Shown here: piece after piece, positions 24,390-36,900 of the stretch | Position numbering within the stretch: the stretch's first letter is position 1 | Layout of the letters: every line of letters begins with the position of its first letter | NCBI RefSeq assembly: GCF_901933205.1 | Contig: NC_044574.1 | Coordinates: 4,486,733-4,550,732 of the forward strand | Direction of reading: 5' to 3' | Source of the DNA: Camarhynchus parvulus | Taxonomy: Eukaryota; Chordata; Aves; Passeriformes; Thraupidae | DNA length: 64,000 bases | The notes under the pieces: generated by a model | Database searches by the model: none | What the model was told of the DNA's origin: nothing | The model's input: the letters and a program-made list of their open reading frames with translations, nothing else | Position numbers and translations under genes: made by a program

Positions 24390-26317
24390 GAGAAAGACTT
24401 TACCCAAGTTAAGGATGGTTTGAAAAAGATAGAATTGGAAAGAAATCCCGCAGTAACAGTGGGAGGCTGCCCCACTCAAACTGTGCAAAGAGATGAGAGT
24501 AGGTCTCTGGTGTAATGGAAACTGATTATTTTATTATTCAGAAAGATTTTAATTGAATTATGAAGAGGTTTTTGCTCTCATCTCTATTGCTGTGTGAACA
24601 GTGACTCATCTAGCCAAGTGTAAACATCTGCACCTAAGATGTTCACTCCAGCCTTCCTTAGTGTGGAACTCCAGAGCCATTTCCAGAGGGCAGAGATTCT
24701 TATTTCAGGTAGACACTGACAACTGCTTAGATTGGTAATATCTTAAAAAATACAGAGGCTTAAGCAGGTGAATTAAACCATGTGTACAGAGTCAGAAAGT
24801 TTAGCCTTGGGCATCTTTTGAGGGTTAATATTGATATGGAAGTAAATCCAACTTCCTGTGAACTGAGCTGATGCCTAATTTTTTCCTGAACAGAATTTTT
24901 TAAATTGCTTATTAAGGAGAATTTATCTGTAAATTTTGTGTCTTGATGCCCTGATCTTTTTAGGTTCTGGAGGTTGGAGAGATTTGTATGTCTTGTAGTT
25001 TGTGGGGTTTGCCCATTTGACATTTTGGGGACCAAAAGAGAATTAAGAAAAATAGTCACAAAAACATTCATTAAGTTGTTTGAATTCTTGGACCACTAAC
25101 CCAAATCCAAGGATAGCTAATTTTTCTTTGCAGATGTTGAACACCTGCCTAGATCCACTGTATTATTTTTAGGATTCTAATGCAGTTTAAGAACTCTAAA
25201 CTGAGTTTTAAAGGTGAAGTGCTCTGGCCCATTTCTGTAGAGAAAGAACCCATGAAAGATCTCAAGTGCTCCATGTTCTTCTTACCAAGTAGAAAAGGAA
25301 TCTGGAACCTTTTGGTCCAGAACCTGGAATTGGGTAGATTGAGTACAAGACTTAATTTGTAGAAATGAAAACTCTGAACACTTTGACTCAGTCACAAAAC
25401 ACACCAAATCCATGGATTTTAGGAACAGCCCAGTTTTTCCTGCTTTCATTCCTAGGGAAATTGCTCAGTGAAAGGCATCTGAAAAAATCTGGGTGTTCAA
25501 GTGACACCAGCCATAACTAATATTTGAAGACACTCAGTCTGAATTTTTCTGATGCCAACTAAGTGCATCAGTCAAGTGTGTGGCTAATCATGATTAATGT
25601 ACACTATTTAAATAAGAAATTTATATGAAAAGAGCCTCTGCAAATGCCTTTATCATTTCACCATACTTCTGAAGTTTATACCTTCATCTCCTTTACGTAA
25701 ATTCTGGATTAGTGGTGAGATTTGGAGATGTGGTTGAATTAATTTGTTTTGTGGAGGGATGGTTGTCCTGAGCTGAAAAGGAGAGGAACCATTTGGATTA
25801 TTTGAGTCATTGAGGATATCAGTACTTCTGCATTTGTTACTCAGGGAAAATGCTGCCTAAAGTGCTGAAGTGCAAAGGAAAAGAGACTCCAGGAAAATCT
25901 GTAATTCCTAACACAAGTATTTTTCTGAAGAGAGTCGTACTGGACTTCAACAATTTCAGTTGAAATTAAAAATTTGTCAAGAAATTATATTTTTTCCCTC
26001 CTTTTCTACAATTACTCTTTCTTTTTCCCCCCATTTGGATAGGACACTTCTCTTTTAGCAGTGAAAATGAGATTGCCAACATCATCTGCAGAGGTCATAG
26101 ATACATTTGTATGTGTACAGAGAAGGCTCAGAGAAAATATTGTTGCCTACAACTACGTCTGAGGAGGGTTTGGAAGAACCAGATCCAGACCTGTCAGTTG
26201 CATGGACATAGGGACAGGAAAAGCAGTTAAAAAAAAAGTGTTCACATGGGAAATACTAATTAGAGATAAGGTAAAAATGTTTTAACTGGAGGGTAGTGAA
26301 ATTCAAGTGCAGGGCGG

Positions 26318-26462
26318 AGTTCTGTAGCCCAGAGATGTGAAATTATCCATCCTTGGACATACCTGAATTTCAGCAAAATCCAGAACAACCTCATGTAATT
26401 CAAATTTCCAACAGGACATTGCACTAGATGACCTCAAAAGGCTCTTTTCATCCTTAAAGAAT
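26318..26462 (+). repeat. Old CR1 LINE 3' fragment
   Basis: A sequence of the type ...catccttggacatacctgaat...tccagaacaacctcatgtaattc...ggacattgcactagatgacctcaaaagg follows the order of the CR1 3'UTR (tggagatattcaaaac...ctggacaaccctg...ggttggactagatgatctccagaggtc). It is heavily mutated and lacks the terminal octamer repeat. Assignment is by order of short matches. Confidence 0.55.
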
Positions 26463-27249
26463 ATTTGCATAATAAAACATGAGTAATAAAAATGAGCTCT
26501 TAGAATTCAGAGCAAGATTTTATTCATTCCAATTTATTCTCAATTTGCTGTCATCTTTACTTGTTCTTTCCCTGTGAATTGCAGTAGCCATTACAAATGT
26601 TTTTGTTCTGTTCTGGTTTCATTTGCTTGCACTAAGAACAGGTAATTACTACCTGTTTTAATGGTTTTTAATGACATTTAGTGTTAGCTAAAGTTAAAAA
26701 TTTAATGAACAGATGCATTTACAAATTGTTTGTTCAGTAATTGACCAGGGGAAAAAATCCTTCTAGTAGGGAGCTCTTGTTACTTACTGAATGTTGTTTA
26801 ACCATTGATTGACTTGGCCAAATAAATAGAACAGTTAATAATGAATAATTTATTTGGTATAAAAGTGTAGAATTTCCATTAAAAATTTCTTGTTATATAT
26901 GATTAAGCCATCTCTGTCCGACTGAAATAGAGCTTCCCGTTGAAGACTATGGTGGAGTTTTTTTTTTTTTTTTTTTTTTTATTTCATTGCACACTGTTGT
27001 AAAGTCCTGGAGAGCGCTCAGGGAATCAAACAAAGGAAAGGAATGTTTTCACTGATTGAGTTGATCAACACTGGAAGGACCCTCAGCTCCAAGGGAGTAA
27101 AATCCTTTCAGCACCACAAAAATGATCAATATCTTGAATGGTGGAAGCCTTTATCAGCTTCTACAAGACATGAAATACAAATGAAAAACAGGCAAACTTT
27201 AATAAGAAAGGAGTAGTTGTCCTGGTATCATCTTCCATTCTACAACAAG

Positions 27250-27374
27250 ATTTTATTTTATTTTATTTTATTTTATTTTTTTTATTTTATTTTATTTTAT
27301 TTTATTTTATTTTATTTTATTTTATTTTATTTTATTTTATTTTATTTTATTTTATTTTATTTTATTTTATTTAT
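27250..27374. repeat. (TTTTA)n pentanucleotide microsatellite, about 24 units
   Basis: About 125 bp of TTTTA units, interrupted once near 27285-27292 by a longer T run. It lies in the last CTNNA2 intron, about 8.4 kb before the terminal exon. In the plus orientation the transcript would carry UUUUA repeats. The open frame 27217-27414 is only a translation of this array. Confidence 0.97.
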
Positions 27375-29344
27375 TCTGATGTGTTTGATGCATCGTTTCC
27401 AAGACTTTTCCTGAGAAAAGCCAGCTGTCCCCATGGAGCACTTATCTTCTAAGTGTCCCTGTGCTGACCTGGCCAGCATGATTTTAGAGATAGAAAAGGA
27501 GCTGGAGGAGCAGATTTGCTTCAAAAACTAGCGGATCCTCACAGCTGAAGATGTGGAGATAAATCACATACAGATACCACTCTGGTACAAATTAAAAAGA
27601 ATTTGAGGAAATAGCACATTTCTCAGCGTTGTAGTCTTAAGTCCTGCTTTGTGCTGCTTTTCATTTTGTTTTCTTTGAGACAAAATCAGGAGGAATAGCA
27701 GGAGATAACACATTTACTTGTGTAAAGCATAGAGTGTTTCTGTGCTTTATTGATTTTTTTTTGTATCCAAAGTCTCCTGCATTTTATCACTGAGTACAAT
27801 TTCCAGCCAAGCAGACATGATTTGGACTCATTTCAGGTAAGATTGTTAGAAAGACATGGTTTTTTTTCTTTTTATTGTACCTGTTCTCTAGATAAAGAAC
27901 AAAAATAATTGCTCCTAAAACTCCGATTGAAAGAGCATTAGATTATTTTGGGCTTTTAAAATGTATTTCTGTCTTCAAATTACAAGTCAGAGCTCCAGTT
28001 GGGAGCAGGGAGATCACTAGCACAGATTAGTTAAAGATCATTTATTTCCTCTTTTTTTCAGATTTAGCTGCAATTGGATACGATAATGGAAATGTGTACT
28101 GATGTTTTTGACAGAGACCTGCCCTTGCTTTTCTGTGACCTCAGGTTCAGACCTGTTGTGTCTTGTGTAGACTTCAGGCATGTGTGTGTGAATCCCTGTG
28201 TAAATTAGTGTAAATTGCTTTTTTCCTGGGCTTGATACTGAGTATTGACAGAGTTCCTGTGCTAATTTCCTCCTGGCAGTATAAAAGTTTTAGTTGTTGT
28301 TGGAGTTTGCCTCTCCCATCAGATAGAGTTTGGACTTCATCTTGCTGCAGATTTTTTATCTTGTTGAATATTGGGTTTAAATCAGTCATACAAAATTCTA
28401 TTTCCTGTTAATCATCCAAGGACTCAGAGAAAATTCCATGAGGGAGAATGGTTTTGAGGTTGTAAATGTGGTTGTGCCAAGTTTGCTTCAGGGATCATTG
28501 GAATTGTGGTGGCCATTAGACAATCCTGCTCTTTGTCCAGGACATTCCACCCTTGGCATCATCCCCCAGACATTCCTTCTGTGCAGAATGAGGAGGATTT
28601 GGAAGAAAAATATTACAAATCATCATGGCAGAAGACCATTCCCTTGTTTCTCAGTTGTGAGTTGATGTAGAAAGTGTTTCTTCCTCTACATTCATCCTTA
28701 GGAAAGAAAAAGTGTGGTATAAACAACCAAATTTTCTGTCCCCATCTACAAAACTCCTTTAGCTTTATTCACTGAGGATTTCTTCCCTGTCCTCTAGAGT
28801 TTTTCCAGATACTTTGGCATGCAGATTGTTGTGAAATACTTTAATTCAGCAGCAGACTCTGAAAGTTCTGAGACAGTGCTGTAGTATGAAAAAGACTGCT
28901 AAAGCAATTGAATTTTAAAAATTCAATGCTGTGTAGGATTGCTTGTCCTTACAGAGGTTCTGGTGAGTGGTAAGAATTGTACCGGTTTGGCATCTGTTTT
29001 CTCCTGTGAAATGGCAGATAATGAGTAGAAAAAGAAAATTAAATGTTTCTGAGAGATTTTGTTATGGGTCAAAATAATTTCCCCCATTAAATTCTGAAAT
29101 GAATGCAACAAGATATTAATTAAATGTTAAATACTGAGGAAATAACCTATGTTATATTTGGTAACTAGATTAATTATTGTAATTTTTTTTCATAACAATA
29201 GTATTGGAGAAATAATTTGTTCACTGTAAATGCATTTGTTAAATAGAAAAAATAGTATCTATCAAAAATTCAATAATGTGTTTTCCACCTTTGGGACCTG
29301 CAGGCTAGAGACACACTAGCAATAATTATTTTCCAGAAAAATAA

Positions 29345-29368
29345 TTAACTAATTAGGTAATTAGTTAA
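29345..29368. other. Perfect 11-bp inverted repeat with 2-nt spacer (TAATTA-type)
   Basis: The left arm TTAACTAATTA (29345-29355), spacer GG and right arm TAATTAGTTAA (29358-29368) are exact reverse complements. Each arm contains a TAATTA homeodomain core. It could be a dimeric homeodomain site or a chance AT-rich hairpin. Confidence 0.7.
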
Positions 29369-32300
29369 CTTTCAGGTGTTTCCGATTGTCTTCTTGTCAT
29401 TTAACCATTTCAGTTGTTAAAATATGAGCTTTCCCATTAAGTGTTCTCAAAGCAAATGAATTGGGATATCATTTTGTCATTTATCGTTTTGCTTCTGAAA
29501 TACTAAAATATTTACTTGGAATAAGTAAAGGAAATGTAGAAATGCATTTCTATTATACCTGTTTACCTTTTACTTGGAATGTCAGTTCTGGGAGTATTTT
29601 TATTTGCTTCTGCTTTTGCAAATTAGCATACAGCACTTGGTAATGTGTTTTAAAATGACTATAGTCCATAGAAGACAGAAAATATCCATCGTTATTGCTG
29701 TATTTTTGTGCTTTCTGCTGTCCTTGGATGTGGCAGCCTTTGTTTAATACAACCAAATGGGCTTGGGAATCCCCTGGGTTTCTTACCTGTAATTGAAAAA
29801 ATGCAGATGAGGGTGGTTATTCAGTGGATTGGGCACCTATAAAACACAACTATCCCCAGAATGAATTAAATATTCATCATGTATAAAGGAGTAAGTCAAT
29901 TGCAGTCAAATGTGAAAACAGGTAGGAAAGGACAAGTACAATATAATTTTCTCTGTGTAGCTACAGATCCATTCTTAACATTATTATGACCACATTACAT
30001 TCCAGATAAAGACTTCTTTTGAGAGAGAGAGATTTTCAAGTATTTAGGATAGTTTTCTCCAAATGGACTGTAGCTAGCAAGAGCCCTGTGAGATTTTGAA
30101 GTGCCTGACTAAAACAGCCCCTCAGTGGTGCTGATAAACAGCAGATGTCTCCTTCCAAAGGGAAGGGAGCATCTGAATAGCAAACAGGCCATTCTTGCAT
30201 TGGCTCTCTCTAACAAGGTCATGTTTTATGCATGAAATGTGCCACAGAAATGTAAGATATAATTTTATAAATAAGATCTTTTTCTGGCATACCTCTTGTA
30301 GGTATGGATTTACTGTTAAGCGCAGCTGAGAGGAAAATCTTCTGTTGCATAAGAATGCAATCTGAGAAATCCATACTCCTGATTTAGCATCCAGGTTCAT
30401 AATTGCATAATTGTAGCCTTATTTTCTCTAGTGACTGTTGATTGACCTTTGGGGTGGAATAAGAGCAACTGTACTTTGTCCAGGAAAGTGTGAACTTCCT
30501 TTGGAAAGGAGGAGAAGCAAGGAATTCACCCAGAATTCACAGAATCCTTAAGGCTTGGCAGTGCCTAAGTCACCTGCTAAAGGTGTACAAATCAAATCTT
30601 AGCCAAGACTATTTGAGGAGCTACAGGTTTTATTTCAATGTGTAAAATAAATTATATTTTCTCCTCCCAATCTGTACAAAGTGAACCAGACAAACTCTAT
30701 TTATCAATAGCTCCTCATGCTAATTTCTTGCTTTCCTACCTTTCAAGGTCAGCAGGGGCTGCTGTTATCAGCTGAGCTGCCTTCCTGCATAACTGATGCC
30801 CAGGCTTCCTGAATTGATGTGCACTAAAAATGTCCACTAGTTAATACATATTAAGCAAAACCATCCAATATTGATTTTACAGTTTCAAGAAATAGAATCA
30901 ATCTTTCATGAGTTCTTTTGATTAATTAATATAACTGCTAAATAAATAATTTCAGGTAATTAATAACTAAAATGACCTGCTTCACCTCTCAGCCTTTAAG
31001 TTTTGTTTTATCTTTGTCTCACATGTGGAACTTGAAATATAATCAGCTTTGTTACCATGTACTTGCTGATTTCAGTCAGTGAAAACTCATTTTTTTAGTC
31101 ATTCACTTGAAAGTGGGAAAAAACAGAGCTGGCTGAGTCTTTCCCACAAAAGAAGTTTTTTTGTTACTGAGTTTTTCTAAGTCTTTTTCCAGTTCCTCAA
31201 TATTGCTCTTGCATTGAGAAGAGGACTCAGTATCCCATGACTGTGGACAGACAATAAACTGAATATGATAATTGAACCTATTTAATCAGTCTCCTCCTTT
31301 TTGTGTACTCAAGGAGTGATTGCCTGGGATCCTGTGGAGAATAAAGTTCCTTATTGTGTAATTAGGTAGATCTGGCCCGAATTAAATCTACATTTGTGGG
31401 TTTTAACAGCTAATTATGTATCAATCACTTGCCCTCTGCATGACTTGACACTTTCCCAATTGTTGTCTGCAAATTTCATCAAATGAGTGACTTCCTTTCC
31501 AAGTTTTTAGTAGAAATATTAATATTGTGAAGCCTCTAGATGGTTTTTCCAAGACCCCACTGTGAAATTCACTGTTGAGCACTGAGGGGTTTTTTGGATT
31601 TTTTGGGGGGTTTTTTTGTGTGTGTGTGTGTGTATATGTACTTCTGGAAGCAGCTGCTGGAGAATCTGGAATCCTTCTGCGTATGTGTCTTGTTAGTTTT
31701 ATGTCAACTGAGTTTTTAATCAAACTGTCATGTATTACTAAGCAAAAGACCTTTCAAAGATCCATTTATACCCACAGCATTATTTTAAGCAACTCAAAGT
31801 TTAATCATACCAAAATATGATGCAGGTTACTTTGAAAATATTTTAACCCACACAGCCCTTTGTTTACCACTAACTGCATTTCTTTCCTCTATTTATGGAG
31901 TCTGCCACAGACATTGGATCATTTAATTTTGGATTGCTCTCAGCTGAGCTGGCCTATAATTTCACAGGTCATTTTATTTTCATTGCTCAAATTTTTTGAG
32001 ACTAGAAACTATCTACAATTCTTTTGATGTTTTCACCCACTTTTCAAGGTTTATTAAAGTCAGCAGTAATAATATAGAGCATTCTTAAGCAACCAGCTCT
32101 TTTGAAACTACCCATTCTGTATCCTTACTCATTGGAAATACAGATTGGTTTTGGTTTTTTCCTCAATTCCCCTTAATTTTTAGGGATATTTATTATTATA
32201 AATATGAAGACATCTCTGGAAGTTAGATTTTCTCCTTTCTAAAACATAAATTATAATTTTCCCCATCACAGGAGTGTGACAGGGCAGGGAGAACATCTCT

Positions 32301-35300
32301 TTTCATTGCTTTACAGTTAAGGACAAAAATTTCCAGCTTTATTTCCTCCCATTTCTTCAGCTATTTTGTTAGTGCAATTGCTGGTTATTTTATTTAGATT
32401 ATGTGTAAAAGAAGCAAGAAATCTTGATTATCTCAAGATTCTGGAAAATTCTGGAAATAGTGGAGGAAAATTGCAGAACAGCTGATAAGCAACTCAAAAA
32501 CTCCTCAAAACCAGAAGGATCTTCTGTAGGGGGAGGAAAACCCTGGAATCATATTTGTGGCAGATCTTTTCCAACCTTAATTCTAAGTGACCAGGTCCAG
32601 TGCAGTTATTCTTAGGTTCTTTATGAATTTTGAATTTTCTTCAGCATTCACTGAGTTTCCTGGGACAGTCACCTAAGTTTACCTTTTTTCTTTCCCCTAA
32701 AATCAGGCAAACATATTTTTAAAGAAGTCTAAGCAGCAGAACACCATTACTTTGTGCAGCAAGTCAAAGGCTCTGTTGGCTGTTAGGACCCAAATCCATC
32801 ATTATATCTATAATTCTTTGTGTATTGCAGGGAGTAAAGGTTGCCTCCTGTACTGTGAAGTAATTTTCCTAGTGGTGCTTTTATTTGAGATGTTAATTTT
32901 CCTTCTTATGATTTCTTTTTAAATTAACATAACATTTGGAAAATGCACAGGTTTCTGTGCCCAGATTTTGTAAGGAATTAACACACTCAGGGCTTGATTC
33001 ACTGCTGCCTCATTCCAGCTTTGTGTGGCAAAGCACAGCTTCAAGCTGGAGCAGCGCAGTGGTGTGGGAAGATCTAAATGTTAATTGGGATGATGTTCAT
33101 TCAGTTTAATTCTTCTTTGCTGAGCCATAATACAAGCAAGGAGCTGGAGGCGGTAAGAAAATCATGGGAAATGTTTAGGTGGCCAAATTGGATGCATGGA
33201 ATGACCACCAGCAGATTTTGGAGAACACTCACAGCCTGTGGTGGGGTTTTATGTCTCTTTTCTGGTTCCAAGACTTGGAAGTGTTTTGCAGGATAAGTGG
33301 ATATTAAGGTTAAAGACTGAGTATCTGCATCTTAAAATGTGATTATTAGTGGTGAAAACGGGGAGCTCTTGCCTACTCTAACAGCATGTTGAAACTGAAG
33401 AGAGCTAAAATGGCATCAAAATACAAAACCTGGTTTCCTAAAAGGTGTCATTGCAGCCTGCATCTGATTGTGAAGAAGTGGAAGATTCTGCGTGCCCTCA
33501 TGACTACAGTCCATAAAATTACTGATGACTGTGTTCAGAGGTGTAGATTGAACTGTGTATGGGTTTAAACATCTATTTTCGGTGCCCCCTCATTTTAAAA
33601 TGATTCCTTTAATAATTCTGTTTCTTAATATATGTAAAACAGCTTTTTGTGGTGGAAAATGTGAAGCTGTTGGAAACCTTCAGCAACAGAATTCATTCAG
33701 GAATGTGCAATAGAGGCTCCATCCAGTCAGTTTATCCACACTGATTATGAAATAGACACTGTTTGATGGTATCACTTTATATTCAATATCAATCCACCAG
33801 TGTTTCAAAAAGAATCATTTAACAATGAATAATGCTTGATTGTAGATCTCTGTAGTGAATTAGAATATCCTAATTTAATAGAGTGTGATCTGTTATTTGC
33901 CAACAAACATACAGATTGCCTTATAAATCATGCAGCGGTGTGGTTATAGAATAGCACTAGACTGGATTATATTTCATTACTCCCTATTGAACAGTCATGT
34001 TTCTGCCATGTAATGTAATTTTCCATCTTTTAACTTCGTTTCTTTTACTAACAGAAATACAAATTAGTCCCAGGGAAAAATATTTACTAGGGGCCGGCAA
34101 TTAACTGTGCATTTCAGGGAATGGCACCACGTACGTGAATGTCATAAAAATGCTTTTTTTTTCGTTTTCACCTCACTGTATGTAGCTGTTTATGTATTTG
34201 ATGAACTATAATGAGTTTAAGGCCAGAGCAGAGGAAATAAAACACCCCAGGTAAGTATAGATTAATGTGGTTTCAAATACAGGCTTTCTGTAATGTCTGT
34301 TTTTGTTCACATCAGTAACTGACCCTTCAGAAGGAGATTTCTCCTGACCTCTTCTGTTAATGATGCAAAATGCTTGAGGTGAAGTATGGTGTGGCTTTTG
34401 TTATTGCCCTATGACTGTTTGTCCTGCTTACCTTGCTTAGCATTTATATTACACAGCCATGTGCTCCCAAAATAAGGAGCAGGAAAGGTTTGGAGTGACA
34501 AAGGCCATTTGTACTAATCAAAAATAGCTCAAAACTTCCTGAACGTGTAGGGTGGAATCAAAGAGGAAAATAAAGCTAATACTCCATCCCATATCATTCC
34601 TACAGTCTGGGAAAGACATCAGTAATTGAAGCAGCTTCCGGGGTATATCTGAAAAGCTTTATCACTAAAAACATCTATCCCACTCTTGAGTATTTTAGGA
34701 AAGGGATAATTGAACATCATAAGTAGTAACCTGGCTTGCTACAGTCCTTAGTAGTATATTTTTAGGATTTATTACTTTCAGAATATCCACTTGGATCTGG
34801 CAAGTACCTGATTCACATTGTGGAACATTGAGGCATTGCCTTGGAAGTCCCCATTATATGTTGAAATCCTTTTGAAAATTTTGGCCGGGGTATGTACTTC
34901 ACTTCAGTGTGTGATGGAAGCTTGCTGACTGGAAGTCCCAGTGTTTTGAAGCTCAGCAAGTCCTTGAGGGCTCTTACATCCTGAGGACACCCAGGAACCT
35001 CAGGCAGGTTCATGCATGGGAGAAGCACAAAGGCACAAAAAGCCTGGTAACCACAAAGTAACATTCCTTGAGACCAGAAGTAACTCACACATTACAGGAG
35101 CTGCCAAAACCTGCAGTTAACTGTCTCATCTTTTCATTTCTGTAGGGGTTTCAGAAGCTCCTTTCATCTTTTCAGATGGGATTCTTTAACAAGCTCAGTG
35201 CTGGCCTCACACTGTTCCTGTAGACATCACTGGGGGTGTTATCCTGGCCTAACAGGAATAATTAGAACAAACTGGAACACTTGGGAAAAATCCCTGTTGA

Positions 35301-35727
35301 CCTGTTTTGCAGCTGATGTGTAACAGTAAATTTTTAAAGGTTTAAGTAAGAAGTAAAGGGATTTTTGTGAGAAAACAGAAAACTTCTTCTTTCTTGTAGA
35401 AAAAGAATCAACAACCAAAAAACTCACAAACAGACACAAAAAAAAAAAAAAAACCCAGACAACACAATAAGCTTTTCCTTTAGCTTATTAAAAAAAAAAT
35501 TAATGTGAGGTACCACAGTCTTACCTTTACTGTTCAGTGCATGATGTTGCCAGTGCTGGATACTCCAGGGTACCCTGAGGAAGAGGATTTGTTCCATCTT
35601 TAATGAGATCTGGGAGGATCCAGGCTCCAGTCAGGAAATGGCCCAGTGATCCAGCCATGGAATAACCTTGCTGTATTTTGTTTTGGAGTAACCTTGCTAT
35701 ATTTCATTTTGTTTTCTGTTTTTGTAG

Positions 35728-36015
35728 CTGGACAGTGCCACTTCTCTCATCCAGGCAGCTAAAAACCTGATGAACGCTGTGGTCCTTACAGTGAAAGCAT
35801 CATATGTGGCTTCTACTAAATATCAGAAGGTCTATGGCACTGCTGCAGTGAACTCTCCAGTTGTATCTTGGAAGATGAAGGCCCCCGAGAAGAAACCTCT
35901 AGTAAAGAGAGAAAAACCAGAAGAATATCAGACAAGAGTGAGGAGAGGGTCCCAAAAGAAACATATTTCCCCTGTACAGGCCTTAAGTGAATTTAAAGCT
36001 ATGGATTCATTCTAA
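35728..36015 (+). CDS. CTNNA2: CTNNA2 terminal coding exon with stop codon
   Basis: This is 288 bp of coding sequence (95 residues plus TAA at 36013-36015) after the acceptor gttttctgtttttgtag. It begins LDSATSLIQAAKNLMNAVVL (helix H5), continues TVKASYVASTKYQKVYGTAA and VNSPVVSWKMKAPEKKPLVK, and ends SPVQALSEFKAMDSF. By count from Ala671 of isoform I, the Lys of KYQK is alphaE Lys842 and the Val of KKPLVK is Val870, both in the actin-binding C-terminal extension and both conserved. The basic tail (KREKPEEYQTRVRRGSQKKH) is typical of the family. VYGTAAVNSPVV and the C-terminal Phe identify alphaN. The ATG at 35770 is internal. Confidence 0.97.
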   Translation: MDSATSLIQAAKNLMNAVVLTVKASYVASTKYQKVYGTAAVNSPVVSWKMKAPEKKPLVKREKPEEYQTRVRRGSQKKHISPVQALSEFKAMDSF

Positions 36016-36361
36016 ACCACTGAGCTTTACCAGGAGGGTTTTATATTCTTTTTTGTATGCGTACCTGCCGACTTGTGTGCGTCTGGCATGGGGTGGGGGG
36101 ACAAAGTGACAATGTGCATGCGACCTGAGACTCTATTCCAGTAAATAACTCTCTGCAGTGCCCAAAATTCAGGGCATTGCCTTCTGATGTTAAGTGGACT
36201 TAACTCCAAGCTTCCTTTTTAAAACTAAACTATAGCATTAAATTGGCCAAAGAATTTGCGTCACGGGGGTATACATGTGGAATAAGTGATAAATTCAAGT
36301 CTAAACCCCGAAATTTTTATGCATGCAAGAAACATTAGGTTGGCAGGTATATTAAGTGAAA

Positions 36362-36372
36362 AATAAAATAAA
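36362..36372 (+). terminator. Proximal polyadenylation signals (two overlapping AATAAA)
   Basis: AATAAAATAAA gives overlapping hexamers at 36362-36367 and 36367-36372, about 350 nt after the stop codon. The A-rich context makes it unclear whether it is used. If used it would give a short 3'UTR. Confidence 0.45.
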
Positions 36373-36876
36373 AAAAAAGGAATTGTAATGGTAGACCATA
36401 AAGCTTGTATTGCTTCTGTTGCAGTGCAAAAATGTACTAGCCAATATGCTTCAATGTGTGGCCCAATAATTAAATGATATAACTTTTAAGTCATCTTCAT
36501 TATAGTATGTGAATTTTTAAAACAGATTCAAACTAATTCATCTTAAAAATGCTTCTTTTGAACCAGATTTTGTTCTTTATATTCTAGTAGTGTTATGACT
36601 GCTCACATTTCAATTAATCCCATTAATATGACCAGAGGTTTACTTTTGCCAATTGAATTCCTTATGGTGGAGTATGAAGCACAATATGGTGATTGACATT
36701 GCCTTTTATATTATGATTATTATTCTGATTATTATTATTATTATTATATTAGTAATAGAAGACCTGGTGGTGGAATGTTTAGAGACAAGGAAACTGACAG
36801 TGTGAGAATTTAGAGGCAAATATGTAGGTGTAGCTTGGATTACAGGTATCTGACATACCATTGTAACCACTAACTC

Positions 36877-36882
36877 AATAAA
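36877..36882 (+). terminator. Distal polyadenylation signal AATAAA
   Basis: AATAAA lies in ctcaataaactc, followed within 40 nt by T-rich sequence (ggctcgtctcctttaatg). It would give a 3'UTR of about 0.89 kb. I favour it as the main signal. Confidence 0.65.
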
Positions 36883-36900
36883 CTCATTTAACCTTGGAAT

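Larger units (their letters stand above)
20382..35727 (+). other. CTNNA2: CTNNA2 last intron, 15,346 bp
   Basis: The donor is gtgagt and the acceptor is gttttctgtttttgtag. Its contents are: an A/C-rich tract (24281-24389), an old CR1 tail (about 26318-26462), a T homopolymer (about 26960-26982), a TTTTA array (27250-27374), a palindrome (29345-29368), a GT run (about 31617-31634) and a CACGTACGTG palindrome (34128-34137). The longest open frames (21425-21835 plus, 22257-22667 minus; 136 aa each) lack splice context and resemble no family I recognise. Confidence 0.8.
1..36900 (+). other. CTNNA2: CTNNA2 gene, 3' portion (terminal exons, introns and 3'UTR)
   Basis: This is the 3' part of the gene for alpha-N-catenin, the neural alpha-catenin that links cadherin-beta-catenin complexes to F-actin at adherens junctions and synapses. 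Seen directly: five exons with AG/GT borders whose joined reading frame is continuous for 284 codons plus a stop. Recognition is by protein: the stretches AEVAKWDDSGNDIIVLAKQM, LAYLQRIALYCHQLNICSK and SPVQALSEFKAMDSF are alpha-catenin C-terminal sequence. Residues that separate paralogues (EIFHQEKS, ARAVADQ, VYGTAAVNSPVVSW, final Phe) match alphaN rather than alphaE. Upstream exons (vinculin-homology domains 1 and 2, beta-catenin-binding region) lie outside the window. The end is set by the polyadenylation hexamer at 36877-36882. LRRTM1, nested antisense in an upstream CTNNA2 intron in mammals, is not present here. Confidence 0.96.
36016..36900 (+). other. CTNNA2: CTNNA2 3'UTR
   Basis: This is the sequence after the stop codon, up to just beyond the AATAAA at 36877-36882. 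It is AU-rich, with an (ATT)n run around 36715-36751. A length of about 0.9 kb is compatible with known CTNNA2 mRNAs. The minus-strand open frames here (36027-36209, 36706-36906) are shadows of low-complexity sequence. The exact cleavage site cannot be seen. Confidence 0.8.

Noticed and set aside
27217..27414. Open frame of repeating FILFY units
   Set aside because: Translation of the TTTTA microsatellite.
32424..32615. Text resembling a CR1 tail (gatcttttccaaccttaatt)
   Set aside because: Only about 20 bp of similarity without the rest of the CR1 order; too weak to annotate.
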